Part shown: positions 1 to 7,745 of the stretch, piece by piece
How positions within the stretch are numbered: position 1 is the first letter of the stretch
Layout of the letters: each line of letters opens with the position of its first letter
Assembly: GCA_964351855.1 (NCBI GenBank)
Contig: CAYGQD010000120.1
Coordinates: 1 to 21,430, forward strand
Reading direction: 5' to 3'
From: JBCDHN01 sp964351855
Lineage (GTDB): Bacteria; Verrucomicrobiota; Verrucomicrobiia; Verrucomicrobiales; DEV007
DNA: 21,430 nt
Made by a program: the position numbers and the translations under genes
The notes under the pieces: model-generated
Told to the model about the DNA's origin: nothing
Database searches by the model: none
The model's input: only the letters and a program-made list of their open reading frames with translations

Positions 1-613
1 GCGGCAACCCTTCGAGGTGACCTTCCTGGGTCAGATCCGGTCGAACCCGAATCGTGCGTCCGTCCACCGAGGTCCCGCCGCTCCCGATCGCGGATTGACT
101 GATTTTCTGGGCGGCGGTGATGTAGCGTTCCAGCAGAGCTGGGGGCAGGTCACCCACCGTGATATTGTCGAACCCGTGACTCGATGGATCAGGCGGCAGC
201 AGCGCCTTGGCATCGATTTCGACACGGAGGAGATCCCGGATCGCGTTCTGGTATTCGCTGCGAGTGAGACGTCGCAGGGTGTCGGTCTGGCCTGGATGTG
301 GGTGTTGCGCGGCGAACGCGTCCAAGGTCGACTCCAAATGAGCGAGTGCCTCCGTGTAATCCGCTTCAGTAGGCCTCCGTTTTCCGGCGGGAGGCATCTG
401 TCGGCCCCGAAGCTGGCGGACCACGTTTTCCCAAGCCTCTTGCTGTTCTTTGAGTGGCGCATCCAGCGCCGTCTCGAGATTCAGACCTCCCTTTTGGCTG
501 TCACCGTCATGGCAATCGAGACAGTAATCGGCCACGAATGGATCCCACGGCAACCGTTCGGCCGAAATCGAAGAAATCGCGCAGAAAAAAAGAATGGCGG
601 TGAAGCGACTCAT
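1..613 (-). CDS. DUF1592-family planctomycete cytochrome c protein, N-terminal part
   Basis: My own translation of the minus strand from the ATG at 613 stays open to the window edge (204 codons), so the gene is truncated on the left. Residues 1-18 look like a signal peptide ending near ISAE. A heme-binding CLDCH motif follows at residues 31-35, then KGGL at 41-44 and MPP at 73-75, the usual order in a PSCyt1 (planctomycete cytochrome c) domain. Residues 113-131 contain RRLTRSEYQNAIRDLL, typical of DUF1587, which precedes DUF1592/1588/1585 in this family. Known members are large exported proteins of Planctomycetota and Verrucomicrobiota, possibly redox or sugar-linked; their substrate is not settled. 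No Shine-Dalgarno is visible. It diverges from the oxidoreductase at 801 across about 190 bases. Confidence 0.88.
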   Translation of the reverse strand, partial: MSRFTAILFFCAISSISAERLPWDPFVADYCLDCHDGDSQKGGLNLETALDAPLKEQQEAWENVVRQLRGRQMPPAGKRRPTEADYTEALAHLESTLDAFAAQHPHPGQTDTLRRLTRSEYQNAIRDLLRVEIDAKALLPPDPSSHGFDNITVGDLPPALLERYITAAQKISQSAIGSGGTSVDGRTIRVRPDLTQEGHLEGLP

Positions 614-800
614 GAGGGTTTGGAAGAAACCGTAACACGAAGTTTCCGAGGGAAACAACCGAATCTCTCGAAGGCGAAGCTCGATCGAGACCGGAGAATC
701 GCTTTTGGCGTGATATTCGTAGCTCCGGAGCATTCCTTCAGTGGAATTTTCCCGCCAATAGCCGACGGTTCCGTTCCTCCCTCATCCCCATCCAAAACCT

Positions 801-3155
801 ATGTCTCGCGACCTCCCCCAGCCTGCGAAATCTGATGATTTTGCGGAATCCCGTGATCCTGAAGAAATTCACGCCCAACCACCCGAGGATCATACCGGAA
901 TTCGTGTTGGCGAACCGAAGAGTTATGCGGCCGGTGTCCCGGCAGTCACTTCGTCCTTCAAGCACGTCTTTGGATTGGCGGGGCTCAAACGCGGTGCTGA
1001 GGGCATGCTGAAACTGAACCAGAAGGAAGGCTTCGATTGCCCGTCGTGCGCCTGGCCAGATCCGGATGACGAGCGGGCTTCGACCGAATTTTGTGAGAAC
1101 GGGGCCAAAGCGATGGCTTCGGAAACGACGATGCGGCGTGTTGATCCACCCTTTTTTGCGAAGCATTCCGTGGCGGAGATCTCTCAGCAATCGGACTACT
1201 GGATGGAACAGCAGGGTCGCCTCACTGATCCGATGGTCTTGCGGCCGGGAGCCACCCATTATGAACCGATTGGCTGGGAGGAAGCTTTCCAACTGGTTGC
1301 TGATGAACTGAACGGCCTCAAGAATCCCGACGAGGCCATCTTCTACACCTCCGGCCGAACCGTGAACGAAAGCGCCTTTCTCTACGGCCTTTTCGTCCGC
1401 ATGTTTGGCACCAACAATCTGCCGGATTGCTCGAACATGTGTCACGAATCCAGTGGCGCGGCTCTCGGCGATTCCATCGGAGCAGGGAAGGGGACGGTTA
1501 CGCTAAAGGACATCGAGACCGCGGAGACCTTGCTCATTGTCGGTCAAAATCCCGGCACGAATCATCCCAGGATGTTATCCGCCTTGCAAGAAGCGGTGCG
1601 GCACGATGCCGAGATCGTGGCGATCAATCCGATGAAGGAAGCCGGGTTGGTCGGCTTTGCTCATCCTCAAGAGATTCGTGGGATGATGGGCATGGCGACT
1701 CCGCTGGCCAGTCACTTCCTTCGCGTGCGCGTCAACGGGGATCAGGCGATTTTCCAGGGATTGGGGAAGGCCGTTCTCGATCTCGAAGACCAACGGCCCG
1801 GCCAAGTCGTGGACCGCGCCTTCATCGAAGAGTTCACGACCGGCTTCGAAGCCTACGCGGAAGGGCTTCGGAACGACGTGACCTGGGAAGAAATCGAGAC
1901 CCGTTCCGGGATTTCCGAAGCCGAGATTCGTAAGGTGGCGGAAGTCATGGTCCGGGGAGAGAAAAAGCTCATTACCTGCTGGGCGATGGGGCTGACCCAG
2001 CATCGCAATTCGGTTTCGACGATTCGGGACGTCGTCAATCTCCACCTCATGTTAGGTGCCATTGGCAAGCCCTCCGCGGGGCTCTGTCCGGTCCGCGGTC
2101 ACAGCAACGTTCAGGGAGACCGGACGATGGGGATTTTCGAGAAAATGCCCGCCGCGTTCCACGATGCGATCGATCGCGTCTTCGAATTCCAGTCGCCCCG
2201 TCATCACGGTTACGACGTCGTCAATTCCATCCTCGCGATGCACGAACGGAAAGCGTCCGTCTTCTTTGCCATGGGAGGAAACTTTCTCCAAGCCACGCCA
2301 GATACCGAATTCACGGCCGAGGCCTTACGGAACTGCTCCCTCACCGTCCAAGTCTCCACCAAGCTCAACCGCAGCCACGTCGTGACCGGCAAAACTGGCC
2401 TGATTCTGCCCTGTCTCGGTCGCAGCGAACTCGACCCGGACGAGCAAGGCGAACCTCAGTTCTCAACCGTGGAAAATTCGATGGGCGTCGTCCACCAAAG
2501 CAAAGGCACGCTCAAACCGATTTCCGACCACCTCCTCAGCGAAATCCAAATTGCCGCCCGGCTTGCTGCCGCGACCCTCGGGGATCGGGCCACCCTCGAC
2601 TTTATCGAGATGGCAAAAAATTACGACCGGGTGCGGGATCTCATCGAAAAGACAATTCCCGACTTCGAAAACTTCAACGCCCGGGTTCGAGAGCCCGGAG
2701 GCTTCTATCTTCGCAATCCAGCCAAGGATCGCATCTTCCAAACCGCATCCGGGAAAGCCGAATTCTCCGCCGAAACGCTCAGCTCCGCAGACCTCGCCGA
2801 AGGGGAACTCATGCTCATGACTGTGCGCAGCCATGATCAGTTCAACACAACCGTCTACGGCCTTCACGATCGCTACCGTGGCATCAGCAATGAGCGACGC
2901 ATCCTCTTCATGAACCCCAGCGACATGAGCGAACGCAACATCCGCCCGCTCGCTCCGGTAACCATTCGAAACACCTCCGGCGGTCGCTTGCGCGAAGTCC
3001 AAAAGTTCCTCGCTGTTCCCTACGAACTCCCCAAGCAGGCAGTCGCTGGCTACTTCCCTGAATTGAACCCCCTCGTCCCGATTGATTCCGTCGCCGAAAT
3101 CTCCAACACCCCGACTTCGAAATCAGTCCCCGTCACGGTTCTGGCGGAATCCTGA
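801..3155 (+). CDS. FdhF/YdeP-family molybdopterin oxidoreductase
   Basis: The 784-residue protein matches the formate-dehydrogenase-like YdeP family along its length (E. coli YdeP is about 760 residues). Visible family motifs are FDCPSCAWPDPDD at residues 78-90 and FCENGAKA at 97-104, which give Cys80, Cys83 and Cys98 as likely Fe-S or structural ligands. Further on are FYTSGRTVNESAFLYG, LPDCSNMCHESSG, GQNPGTNHPRM, GHSNVQGDRTMGI, STKLNRSH, LPCLGRSE and VRSHDQFNTT...RYRG, the molybdopterin-guanine-dinucleotide binding stretches. No Tat signal is seen, so it is probably cytoplasmic. In E. coli YdeP is linked to acid resistance; the true substrate of the family is unclear. The N-terminus is about 30 residues longer than in E. 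coli, and an internal start is possible. No subunit gene or fdhD lies next to it. Confidence 0.95.
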   Translation: MSRDLPQPAKSDDFAESRDPEEIHAQPPEDHTGIRVGEPKSYAAGVPAVTSSFKHVFGLAGLKRGAEGMLKLNQKEGFDCPSCAWPDPDDERASTEFCENGAKAMASETTMRRVDPPFFAKHSVAEISQQSDYWMEQQGRLTDPMVLRPGATHYEPIGWEEAFQLVADELNGLKNPDEAIFYTSGRTVNESAFLYGLFVRMFGTNNLPDCSNMCHESSGAALGDSIGAGKGTVTLKDIETAETLLIVGQNPGTNHPRMLSALQEAVRHDAEIVAINPMKEAGLVGFAHPQEIRGMMGMATPLASHFLRVRVNGDQAIFQGLGKAVLDLEDQRPGQVVDRAFIEEFTTGFEAYAEGLRNDVTWEEIETRSGISEAEIRKVAEVMVRGEKKLITCWAMGLTQHRNSVSTIRDVVNLHLMLGAIGKPSAGLCPVRGHSNVQGDRTMGIFEKMPAAFHDAIDRVFEFQSPRHHGYDVVNSILAMHERKASVFFAMGGNFLQATPDTEFTAEALRNCSLTVQVSTKLNRSHVVTGKTGLILPCLGRSELDPDEQGEPQFSTVENSMGVVHQSKGTLKPISDHLLSEIQIAARLAAATLGDRATLDFIEMAKNYDRVRDLIEKTIPDFENFNARVREPGGFYLRNPAKDRIFQTASGKAEFSAETLSSADLAEGELMLMTVRSHDQFNTTVYGLHDRYRGISNERRILFMNPSDMSERNIRPLAPVTIRNTSGGRLREVQKFLAVPYELPKQAVAGYFPELNPLVPIDSVAEISNTPTSKSVPVTVLAES

Positions 3156-3222
3156 CTTTCGATCTCCCACTCACGGTTCGAGCGCGAAATCAGCCTTCCT
3201 CACCTGTCAGGACCAGAGGCTC

Positions 3223-3783
3223 TCAACAGTACCAGAAAACGAAACGAATCTTGGGATCACCCCAGAAAACCCCCAACGCATCGCGGAGGTAAGAGAGATC
3301 AATGGCATCGCCGTAGGTCTCCCGCCATCGGACCGGAACCCCATTTGCCATATAAATCGCATAACTCATCTCCTCCCCGTCTGACGAAGGGTCACGAGGA
3401 AAACCCAAAGGGTTGTCGTCAAAAGGGTGGGCGACCTCGTTGCGAACCATCGCTTCTCTCTGAAGCTCTCGCGACCAGTCCCACTCGGAAATCTCGATCG
3501 CGTTAAGCCAGCTCGCATCCTCTCCCGTCCAACGTTCCCAGAGTTCTCGGATTTGAGGCGAGAGATCATCGGGAAGCCCGCGCGGTTCCGAAATCGATTC
3601 GAAGTCTCCTCCCGACCGCCAGCTGTTCGTGCCTGACAACACATGAAAGAGCGCGGAGTTGCGGCTCAATCCAATCGATCGGTTTGCGTCGGAATCCGCC
3701 GCGGAATCGTTACCGAGTAACGCGGGTTCCCAGTTTCCCGTGCTTTGTTTCCGCTCCGGAAAAAAATAGATATCCAATCCCAT
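3223..3783 (-). CDS. Hypothetical protein, MGLDIYF-type N-terminus
   Basis: This 186-residue protein starts MGLDIYFFPE. The MGLD-[IM]-Y opening recurs in small uncharacterised bacterial and phage proteins. It is acidic, Trp-rich in the middle (ELWERWTGEDASWLNAIEISEWDW) and ends in FVFWYC. There is no signal peptide or membrane segment, so it is probably cytoplasmic. The start at 3783 is the only sensible ATG and has no clear Shine-Dalgarno. It converges with the YdeP gene, leaving 67 bases between the two stop codons, and lies just downstream of the broken STAND gene. I do not recognise a function. Confidence 0.72.
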   Translation of the reverse strand: MGLDIYFFPERKQSTGNWEPALLGNDSAADSDANRSIGLSRNSALFHVLSGTNSWRSGGDFESISEPRGLPDDLSPQIRELWERWTGEDASWLNAIEISEWDWSRELQREAMVRNEVAHPFDDNPLGFPRDPSSDGEEMSYAIYMANGVPVRWRETYGDAIDLSYLRDALGVFWGDPKIRFVFWYC

Positions 3784-3862
3784 GGCCGGATTTTAGCGGA
3801 TTGGCGGTGATCGCGCAACCTTCCTATTTCCGGCAGGGATGCTGATGCGGACCGATTCCAAT

Positions 3863-3909
3863 CCGGGGCTCAACGTCCCAAAGAACAAAGGTCGGGGCTT
3901 CAGCCCCGG
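3863..3909. repeat. REP-like palindromic element (GGGGCT...AGCCCC)
   Basis: The inner palindrome GGGGCTTCAGCCCC lies at 3894-3907. Outer arms CCGGGGCT (3863-3870) and AGCCCCGG (3902-3909) are inverted copies separated by about 30 bases that include CCAAAGAACAAAGG. The element supplies the last residues of the broken STAND frame (GAEAPTFVLWDVEPRIG), so it seems to have replaced the natural C-terminus. From memory, similar GGGGCTGAAGCCCC units are dispersed in other bacterial genomes; I cannot count copies here. Confidence 0.6.
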
Positions 3910-4644
3910 TTCTGCTATTGTTCCGCTTCCGCCGCCATCGTGGGAGGTCTGGCAGTGAGTCGCCTTTGAGTGAACCGACGGCCCGCTTGAACTGGCGGCG
4001 AAGCGTATCAGCTTTCTGCGCCATCTCTTGGCGGCGTTCCGGTGGGAGATTCACATCGAAAACGAATTTCTCGTATTGCAACCACTCCTTCTGGAGTTGC
4101 GCTATCTCCTCGAACTTCTGGGATTGTAGATTGTTCTTCATTAAGATAGCAGCAATCATTTCTTCTTTTTGATCTGTTTCCCTCTGCAAAGAAGACGCAA
4201 GCCTATTCTTTGCTAGTACGATCTCTTTCCGTTGTTGTTCGGAACGCAAATACAAGAAGCCGAGCGCGATTGCAGCTGTGAGAGATGCAACAAGCAAAAA
4301 ACAAGGACGAGGGTGACTCGTCGTCGAATCTAGCGGGTGCGCCTTTCTCGGCGTTCGTGGTGGCGGAAGCTGCACTCGATGTAGTCGCGCACCGCGTCGT
4401 ATTCGCTTCCAGCGAGGAGTTGTGGGGCGTCCTTGATCAGACTGAGGCCTTTTTCAAGATCCAGTCCTTCAGAGAGGAGGAGCGATTGGTGCTGGTCCCG
4501 GCTCTGCCAGCGGCGCATGGCCATCTCGACCCGAGAGTGGATCCGAAGGTGCTGGCGGTTGTCGCGGACCCATTGGGCGACGCGGTCCCATTTGCGAAGG
4601 AGGGCCTCATGGGCCAGGGAAACCGTGGCGGTGGCATTTTTCGC

Positions 4645-4719
4645 GGTGGCACGGATTTGCAATCCGTCTGTGGAGTCTTGGCCCTCAGGCAACGAAGCGG
4701 ATTGCAAATCCGCGCCACC
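4645..4719. repeat. REP-like inverted repeat (GGATTTGCAATCC arms)
   Basis: Two 23-base arms, 4645-4667 and 4697-4719, are inverted copies of each other with only two mismatches, around a 29-base loop. Each arm carries a near-palindrome, GGATTTGCAATCC on the left and GGATTGCAAATCC on the right. The element is 75 bases long, a multiple of three, and it reads through in the STAND pseudogene frame. There it adds about 25 residues (GGADLQSASL...GLQIRATA) inside an otherwise conserved region. Confidence 0.75.
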
Positions 4720-6060
4720 CTCGGCGGTGAGGAACCAGGCCTTGATGAAGGCATCGGCCAGGGCGGCCTTCTGTGGGGTGTCCTTGAGGGCGGCGAGATT
4801 GGCGCGGCGGCGCACGTCGGCGTCGGCCTCCACGGTGACGAGAGCGTGAAGGATTTTCGGGCAGGTCTTATGCTGCTCGGGAGTCAGTTTCTCGAATTTC
4901 TTGTCGGCCTAGGTGCTTAAGGTTCCCTCTAGGCCGGCGAGGTTTTTCGCGGGATCGCCGAGCGATTCGTAGGCGGCGAAGGTGACCATGTTCTCCGGCG
5001 TGCGCCGTTGGTAGAGTTCCTGGAGTAAATCGGAGAGCAGCGGGAGCATGTCCGGCTGGTTTTGGGCGTCTTCGAGGATATTGCCGACCACGCTCTGGCC
5101 GCCGAGTTCCGGGGCGCGGCGCTCGAAGTGCAGCCCGGCCATCCGGGCCGGTTCGGTGATGATGCGGCGCAGGGCTTCGGGACCGGGAGCGAGGAGGTCG
5201 AATTGGCCGGTCTCTGCTTTGAGCCGGCGGAAGATCTCCGATTTCTGAGCCACGGGGTAGAAATCGCTCTGCATTGGGATGGCAATCCAGCAGAGGCTGG
5301 ATTGGGCGAGGACTTCGAGGGTGGTGAGGAAAGCGTCGCGGGATTCGGCGGAGATGCGCTTGTCGATAAACAGTTCCTCGAACTGGTCGATGATGATTAA
5401 GAGCTTTTTCGTGCTTGGTTGTTGGTCGGAAAAAGTGCGGCTTCGCCGGAGGTTTGGGGCACGGGCCGGAAACTCGTGTTACGCAGCGCGGGTTTGATCG
5501 TGAGGTTGACGGTGGGTTTGGGGTTTTCGGCGAGGTTCTGGGCGATTTCGGCGAGCGGGATGCCGGATTGGGCGAGTTCCGGCAAGGCGCCGGGCTGAGT
5601 GAGACAATCGAGAAGATGCGCGACCGGGTTTCCTTCGGATTGCGCGGGCATCATGACCCCGGAACTCCATTCCGAGACGGTTTCGTCGAGGTTGAACCGG
5701 GTGAGGTTGGCGCGGAGACCGGCCCGGACGAGGGAAGATTTACCGGAACCACTCGCTCCGATCACGGCTACGAAGGCGGTGGGTGGTTCCTCGGTTTCGC
5801 GCTGGCGCAGGCGGCTTTCCAGTTCCACGACTTCTCGCTCGCGCCCGGGAGAATCACGTCGATCCCGTCCTGAAACGAGGCGTCGATCTCCAGCGGCAGA
5901 TCCTCCCACAACGCCGGGACCAGCCGCACCAGCGGCCCATACCATTTCTTCAGCTAGGCGATGACCTGCTTCGCCTTATCCTGCTCCGCGTTCACATCGC
6001 CCGGCGAGGAGATGAAAATGCGGAAGGTTTTGGTTTCGGAGGTGGTGGTAGTTCCATGGC

Positions 6061-6272
6061 CCTCGCCTGCGTTTGGCTTCGGGATTCTGGTGCCAAGGAG
6101 ACGGTCAAGTCAAGGGTTTGGTGGCAATCTGAGAAAGACCGTGGGCACGAAAGAAGACGAGCTGTCGCGATCGTCGTTTCCGGTTTCGTCAGTCCTTACA
6201 GTAACAGCCTTTTTAGTTTGTAGATCACAAGCCTCTCGGTCGATTCCTCAACGTCTGCCACCAAGGCCGGAG
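6061..6272. other. Gene-free spacer between STAND remnant and PAS gene
   Basis: About 210 bases without a recognisable gene. The STAND frame stays open upstream of the recognisable homology to a TGA near 6112, and no in-frame ATG is visible, so its original start codon may be lost. I see no convincing promoter or terminator. Confidence 0.4.
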
Positions 6273-6740
6273 TCAATAACCGCCATATTGATCGATGAGT
6301 TTTGCGGCTCGGCGAAGTTCGCCTTCCAGGTTAGGATCATCGAACAGATCTTCTTCGCCTTCGAGACGACGTTCGATCCCGAGGAAGTAGGTGGCGCCAT
6401 CACTCTGAAAGGGGAACACCACCACTCCCGCCCGGTAGGGATGCCCATCGCGGTGATAATTCTCGATGCGAAACTCGAAAGGGCGTTTCTCACCCAGCAT
6501 TTTGCGAACGATTGCTACCACTTCCTGGTTGGTCTCTGGCCCTTGCAAAAGCTCACCTGGGTTGTTGCCAACAACCTCAGCGGCAGGATGTCCGCAGAGA
6601 TGTTCAAATGCACCATTGGTATAGAGAATTTGGCGATCCGCAGCCGTGACGACTTGGGGAAACTGGCTCCCCGCCGCGCTTTGTTTGAGGGCTTCCAAAA
6701 GGCTGGGTCCAATTTCAGTCGAGCTGTTGTCCATTGGCAT
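6273..6740 (-). CDS. Small PAS-domain protein, LOV-like but lacking the adduct Cys
   Basis: A 155-residue single-domain protein. Residues 25-123 form a PAS fold: VVTAADRQILYTNGAFEHLCGH, then GNNPGELLQGPET at 58-70, and ENYHRDGHPYRAGVVVFPF. The GNNPGELLQGPET stretch aligns with the flavin-binding GRNCRFLQGPET motif of LOV photoreceptors, but the adduct-forming Cys is Pro61. Classical LOV photochemistry is therefore unlikely; another ligand or a purely structural role is possible. The C-terminal 30 residues are acidic and helical. There is no output domain, so it would have to act through a partner. Start 6740 is used; Met3 (6734) is an alternative. No Shine-Dalgarno is present, but a plausible promoter lies directly upstream. 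Confidence 0.85.
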   Translation of the reverse strand: MPMDNSSTEIGPSLLEALKQSAAGSQFPQVVTAADRQILYTNGAFEHLCGHPAAEVVGNNPGELLQGPETNQEVVAIVRKMLGEKRPFEFRIENYHRDGHPYRAGVVVFPFQSDGATYFLGIERRLEGEEDLFDDPNLEGELRRAAKLIDQYGGY

Positions 6741-6751
6741 GAGGGGGTTGT

Positions 6752-6796
6752 TAAAAAATTGTCACTCAGCAACCTGTCAATGCGACAACCTGTCAA
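6752..6796 (-). promoter_or_regulatory. Putative PAS-gene promoter with duplicated -35 box
   Basis: On the minus strand a perfect TTGACA (6775-6780) is followed by 17 bases and then TTTTTA (6752-6757), a weak -10. A second TTGACA lies 16 bases upstream (6791-6796). Both sit in a 16-base tandem duplication, plus-strand CAACCTGTCAATGCGA (6770-6785) and CAACCTGTCAACGCGA (6786-6801), with one mismatch. The -10 lies about 12 bases before the start codon, so the transcript would have almost no leader, consistent with the lack of a Shine-Dalgarno. Confidence 0.45.
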
Positions 6797-6983
6797 CGCG
6801 AATCTCCCCCCGGAAGAACCGGCTGGAACAGGGTTAGGAGCGTCGTCGAGGCTTTCGATCCATTCGATTTTCAGGATTCGACGGTTTTCGCTTTCCGAGT
6901 TCTGCGCAACTTGAGAACCTTGGCGAAGTTTACTCGTTTGCGAAGAATCTCGAAATTCCGAACCGCTTTCTCATAGAGCCACC

Positions 6984-7715
6984 ATGAAAGCCCAGTCACT
7001 CAGGTCCTGCCTCGGAACGATAACGCTTACCTGCTGCCTTGGGGGGGGCATTGTGATGAGCCCTTCCAATCTCCGGGGAGAAACCGGCGAGGACAAAACG
7101 TCTAGCCCCGAGGAGGTTGCAGAAGAAGCCAAGCCGGCATCTCAGCCGTCGAGCGCCGAACGCCCTCCGGGCGGCGATGGCTCCATGTTTTTTCAAGTGT
7201 TCGTCAGCCGAAACGATCAGAATGGAGACGGCTTGATCGAGAAGAGCGGATTTCGCGGTAGCAGTGATCGCTTTGATCAAATGGACAAGAATCAAAATGG
7301 TAAGCTCGATCGTCCTGAAATGGACGAATTGCATCGCAGTCGAGTTGCAGACCCATTGAGCATGCGTCAGCGGATCGAGCAAGGTTTGACTCGCCGTCCA
7401 CCCATGGATCCCTCGGTCAAAAACGCGCAGGGGACCAATGAGGATGACAAAGCTGCACCGGCAGACGGCGAGCCTACGGCTCTAACCCCAATGGGAACCC
7501 GAATCACGGCAAAGCAGGCCTTCGCCCGACTTGATGCTAACGCAGATGGTAAGGTTACTCCGACGGAATTCCAACGGAGTCCCGGAATGTCCGACCCGGC
7601 AAAGGCAGAGGAAGTAGTGGCTAAGGTCGATCAGAATGGGGACGGATCGCTCTCCTTCGATGAGTTCGGCCAGGTGTTCGCCAAACGGAATGGTCAGAAG
7701 GCCAGTGGAGAGTGA
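6984..7715 (+). CDS. Secreted EF-hand calcium-binding protein
   Basis: A 243-residue protein with an N-terminal hydrophobic segment (LGTITLTCCLGGGIVMS) that fits a signal peptide; the Cys pair at 17-18 could allow lipidation. After a low-complexity Glu/Pro/Ser stretch come four EF-hand loops. Loop 78-89 (DQNGDGLIEKSG) lacks the acidic position 12. Loops 101-112 (DKNQNGKLDRPE), 184-195 (DANADGKVTPTE) and 216-227 (DQNGDGSLSFDE) are canonical. Loops 1-2 and 3-4 form two pairs joined by an Ala/Pro linker. Such proteins are common in Planctomycetota and Verrucomicrobiota and probably bind calcium outside the cytoplasm. A G8 run inside the signal peptide (7040-7047) is a possible slippage site. It converges with the serine hydrolase, about 30 bases between the ends. 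Confidence 0.88.
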   Translation: MKAQSLRSCLGTITLTCCLGGGIVMSPSNLRGETGEDKTSSPEEVAEEAKPASQPSSAERPPGGDGSMFFQVFVSRNDQNGDGLIEKSGFRGSSDRFDQMDKNQNGKLDRPEMDELHRSRVADPLSMRQRIEQGLTRRPPMDPSVKNAQGTNEDDKAAPADGEPTALTPMGTRITAKQAFARLDANADGKVTPTEFQRSPGMSDPAKAEEVVAKVDQNGDGSLSFDEFGQVFAKRNGQKASGE

Positions 7716-7745
7716 TGATGAGAACTGGGCTTCCCTTGCCAAGCT

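Larger units (their letters stand above)
3824..6060 (-). pseudogene. Decayed STAND NTPase (DUF4062-like / nSTAND1 / TM / coiled coil)
   Basis: Read from 6055 downward, the remnant begins TKTFRIFISSPGDVNAEQ (a DUF4062-like effector head) and reaches a TAG at 5954-5956 between QVIA and LKKWYG. It continues to LEIDASFQDGIDVIL, where a small deletion and frame change near 5850 join it to GREREVVELESRL. Walker A GASGSGKSS lies at about 5732-5759. One base is missing from the A5 run at 5405-5409; adding it restores ARKKLLIIIDQFEELFIDK (Walker B region). A second TAG at 4909-4911 follows LEGTLST. The nSTAND1 tail motif VSLAHEALLRKWDRVAQWV comes next, then a third TAG at 4330-4332 and a T6 run at 4296-4301 short by one base. 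A membrane segment (FLLVASLTAAIALGFLYL) and a coiled coil follow. The expected C-terminal WD40 or TPR sensor is absent. Intact relatives act as signalling or defence ATPases. Confidence 0.85.

Noticed and set aside
17..835. 272-residue open frame on the plus strand
   Set aside because: It is antisense to the DUF1592 gene, whose translation shows a signal peptide, CLDCH and DUF1587 motifs; the plus frame has no domain and unnatural composition.
3824..6060. UAG recoding as an explanation for three in-frame TAG codons
   Set aside because: TAG ends rdgB and the candidate immunity gene here, and the locus also has frame changes and a deletion, so decay is simpler.
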